From: Ferroglobus sp.
GTDB taxonomy: Archaea > Halobacteriota > Archaeoglobi > Archaeoglobales > Archaeoglobaceae
Direction of reading: 5' to 3'
NCBI GenBank assembly: GCA_015523665.1
Contig: WAJX01000264.1
Span: forward strand, 1-8,109
DNA length: 8,109 nucleotides
Under the pieces are notes generated by a model. The model did no database searches and was not told the DNA's origin. It worked only from the letters and a program-made list of their open reading frames with translations. Position numbers and translations under genes: made by a program. Every line of letters starts with the position of its first letter. The stretch's first letter is position 1. Positions 7,613 to 8,109 of this stretch are shown one piece after another.

Positions 7613-7699
7613 ATGGAGAGCGTAGAGAGATACGGTATAATTCTTTTACTTCTTGGAGTTGTAGCAACATTATTGTTATACGGTGGTTTTCATGTGTGA
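7613..7699 (+). CDS. Possible 28-residue single-pass membrane microprotein
   Basis: The frame begins at an ATG preceded by GGAG (7604-7607) with a 5-base spacer. It encodes 28 residues: a charged head (MESVERYG) and one hydrophobic segment of about 16-18 residues (IILLLLGVVATLLLYGG), ending in FHV. The shape is that of a tail-anchored or single-span membrane peptide. Its stop overlaps the start of the OB-fold gene by 8 bases (ATGTGTGA), so it may also act as a leader that couples translation of the next gene. I recognise no family. At this length chance is a real alternative, but the good ribosome site, the overlap and the clean hydrophobic pattern in a purine-rich setting argue for it. Confidence 0.45.
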   Translation: MESVERYGIILLLLGVVATLLLYGGFHV

Positions 7700-8085
7700 T
7701 CGCAAACACGATCATGAATTTGAAAATAAGTTAAAAGAAGTAGTTGAACATTTTTCTGGGTTAATTGATGAAGAAACGGCAAAAATGCTCACAGCATACT
7801 ACTTTGGCTCCATTCCAATTTGTAGCATAAAAGAGGCAAAGAAAAGGAAAGGAAGAGTTACAATCGAGGGTGCAATTAAAAACTTTGAGATTATGATCTC
7901 GAAGAACGGCGATGAATACTGCCGTGCAATCGTCGAAGATGAAGAAGATGTGGCATTGGTGTATTTCTGGGAGGAATCTGTTGAACTTTTTAAAGCTGGA
8001 GATATAAATAAAGGAGATATCGTGAGGATAAGAGGCATAGCAAAGAATGAGAGATTCTATGTTAATTCTGGGGATGATATAAGTA
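7692..8085 (+). CDS. RPA-like OB-fold single-strand nucleic-acid binding protein, 3' end missing
   Basis: The frame starts at an ATG with GGTG (7682-7685) six bases upstream, inside the preceding small frame. There are 131 genuine residues before the adapter at 8086; the frame continues through the adapter as eight spurious residues. Seen: an N-terminal helical part (about 8-40, with GLIDEETAKMLTAYYFG), then an OB-fold pattern: VTIEGAIKNFE (56-66), a KNGDEYCRAIVEDEE stretch (71-85), ALVYFWEE (88-95), and INKGDIVRIRGIAKN (105-119). This order (a short strand with G, W in the middle, then a GD-V-I strand) is what archaeal replication protein A subunits show. The likely role is ssDNA binding in replication or repair, consistent with the Lhr helicase upstream. 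The weak point is that only one OB fold is visible, so a different OB protein is possible. Confidence 0.65.
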
Positions 8086-8109
8086 CTGTCTCTTATACAC
8101 ATCTCCGAG
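8086..8109 (+). other. Untrimmed Illumina Nextera (Tn5 mosaic end) adapter
   Basis: CTGTCTCTTATACACATCT (8086-8104) is exactly the Tn5 mosaic end used in Nextera libraries, and the following CCGAG (8105-8109) continues into the Read 2 adapter. It sits at the extreme end of the contig. It is library-preparation sequence, not genome, and should be trimmed. Confidence 0.97.

Noticed and set aside
7455..7715. An 86-residue minus-strand frame rich in Phe, Ser and Leu
   Set aside because: It is the complement of the purine-rich spacer and the end of the helicase gene; the hydrophobic look comes from T-rich codons only.
7761..8102. A 113-residue minus-strand frame beginning MCIRDS
   Set aside because: Its start codon lies in the sequencing adapter and it runs antisense to the OB-fold gene; its composition is not protein-like.

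Overview
The window looks like a whole contig from an AT-rich euryarchaeon, probably a thermophile. The evidence is archaeal promoter architecture (TATA boxes about 23-30 bases before starts, few long leaders), AGA/AGG arginine codons, Lys/Glu/Ile-rich proteins, and families that are typically archaeal: RIO2 kinase with an N-terminal winged helix, DUF460, DUF373 and an Lhr-type helicase. From memory, the RIO2 protein is very close to the Archaeoglobus fulgidus Rio2 sequence, so an Archaeoglobi-like lineage is a reasonable guess. No rRNA or tRNA is present to settle it.

Layout. Left part (1-2568, minus strand): a two-gene unit, RIO2 kinase followed by a DUF460 RNase H-like nuclease cut off by the left edge; stop and start overlap as ATGA. 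Middle (2569-2602): a 34-base divergent gap holding what look like two interleaved promoters. Then (2603-3511, plus strand) comes a tRNA 2-thiolation enzyme of the TtuA/NcsA family. Its last 15 bases overlap the end of the convergent DUF373 membrane-protein gene (3497-4558, minus). A 190-base, extremely AT-rich divergent intergenic region (4559-4748) with a perfect inverted repeat separates DUF373 from a large Lhr-family helicase (4749-7502, plus). The right part (7503-8109) is a purine-rich spacer, a possible 28-residue membrane microprotein, and a truncated RPA-like OB-fold protein that overlaps it by 8 bases.

The theme is information processing: ribosome maturation (RIO2), tRNA modification (TtuA/NcsA), nucleic-acid cleavage or repair (DUF460), helicase (Lhr) and single-strand binding (OB-fold). 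DUF373 is an uncharacterised membrane protein. No mobile element, CRISPR array, RNA gene or phage gene was seen. No stretch longer than 190 bases lacks a gene.

The last 24 bases (8086-8109) are not genomic: they match the Illumina Nextera (Tn5 mosaic end) adapter. The final eight apparent residues of the OB-fold gene are therefore artefactual. I did not find a convincing new biological system; the best candidates for a second look are the microprotein coupled to the OB-fold gene and the tandem RNase H-like layout of the DUF460 protein.
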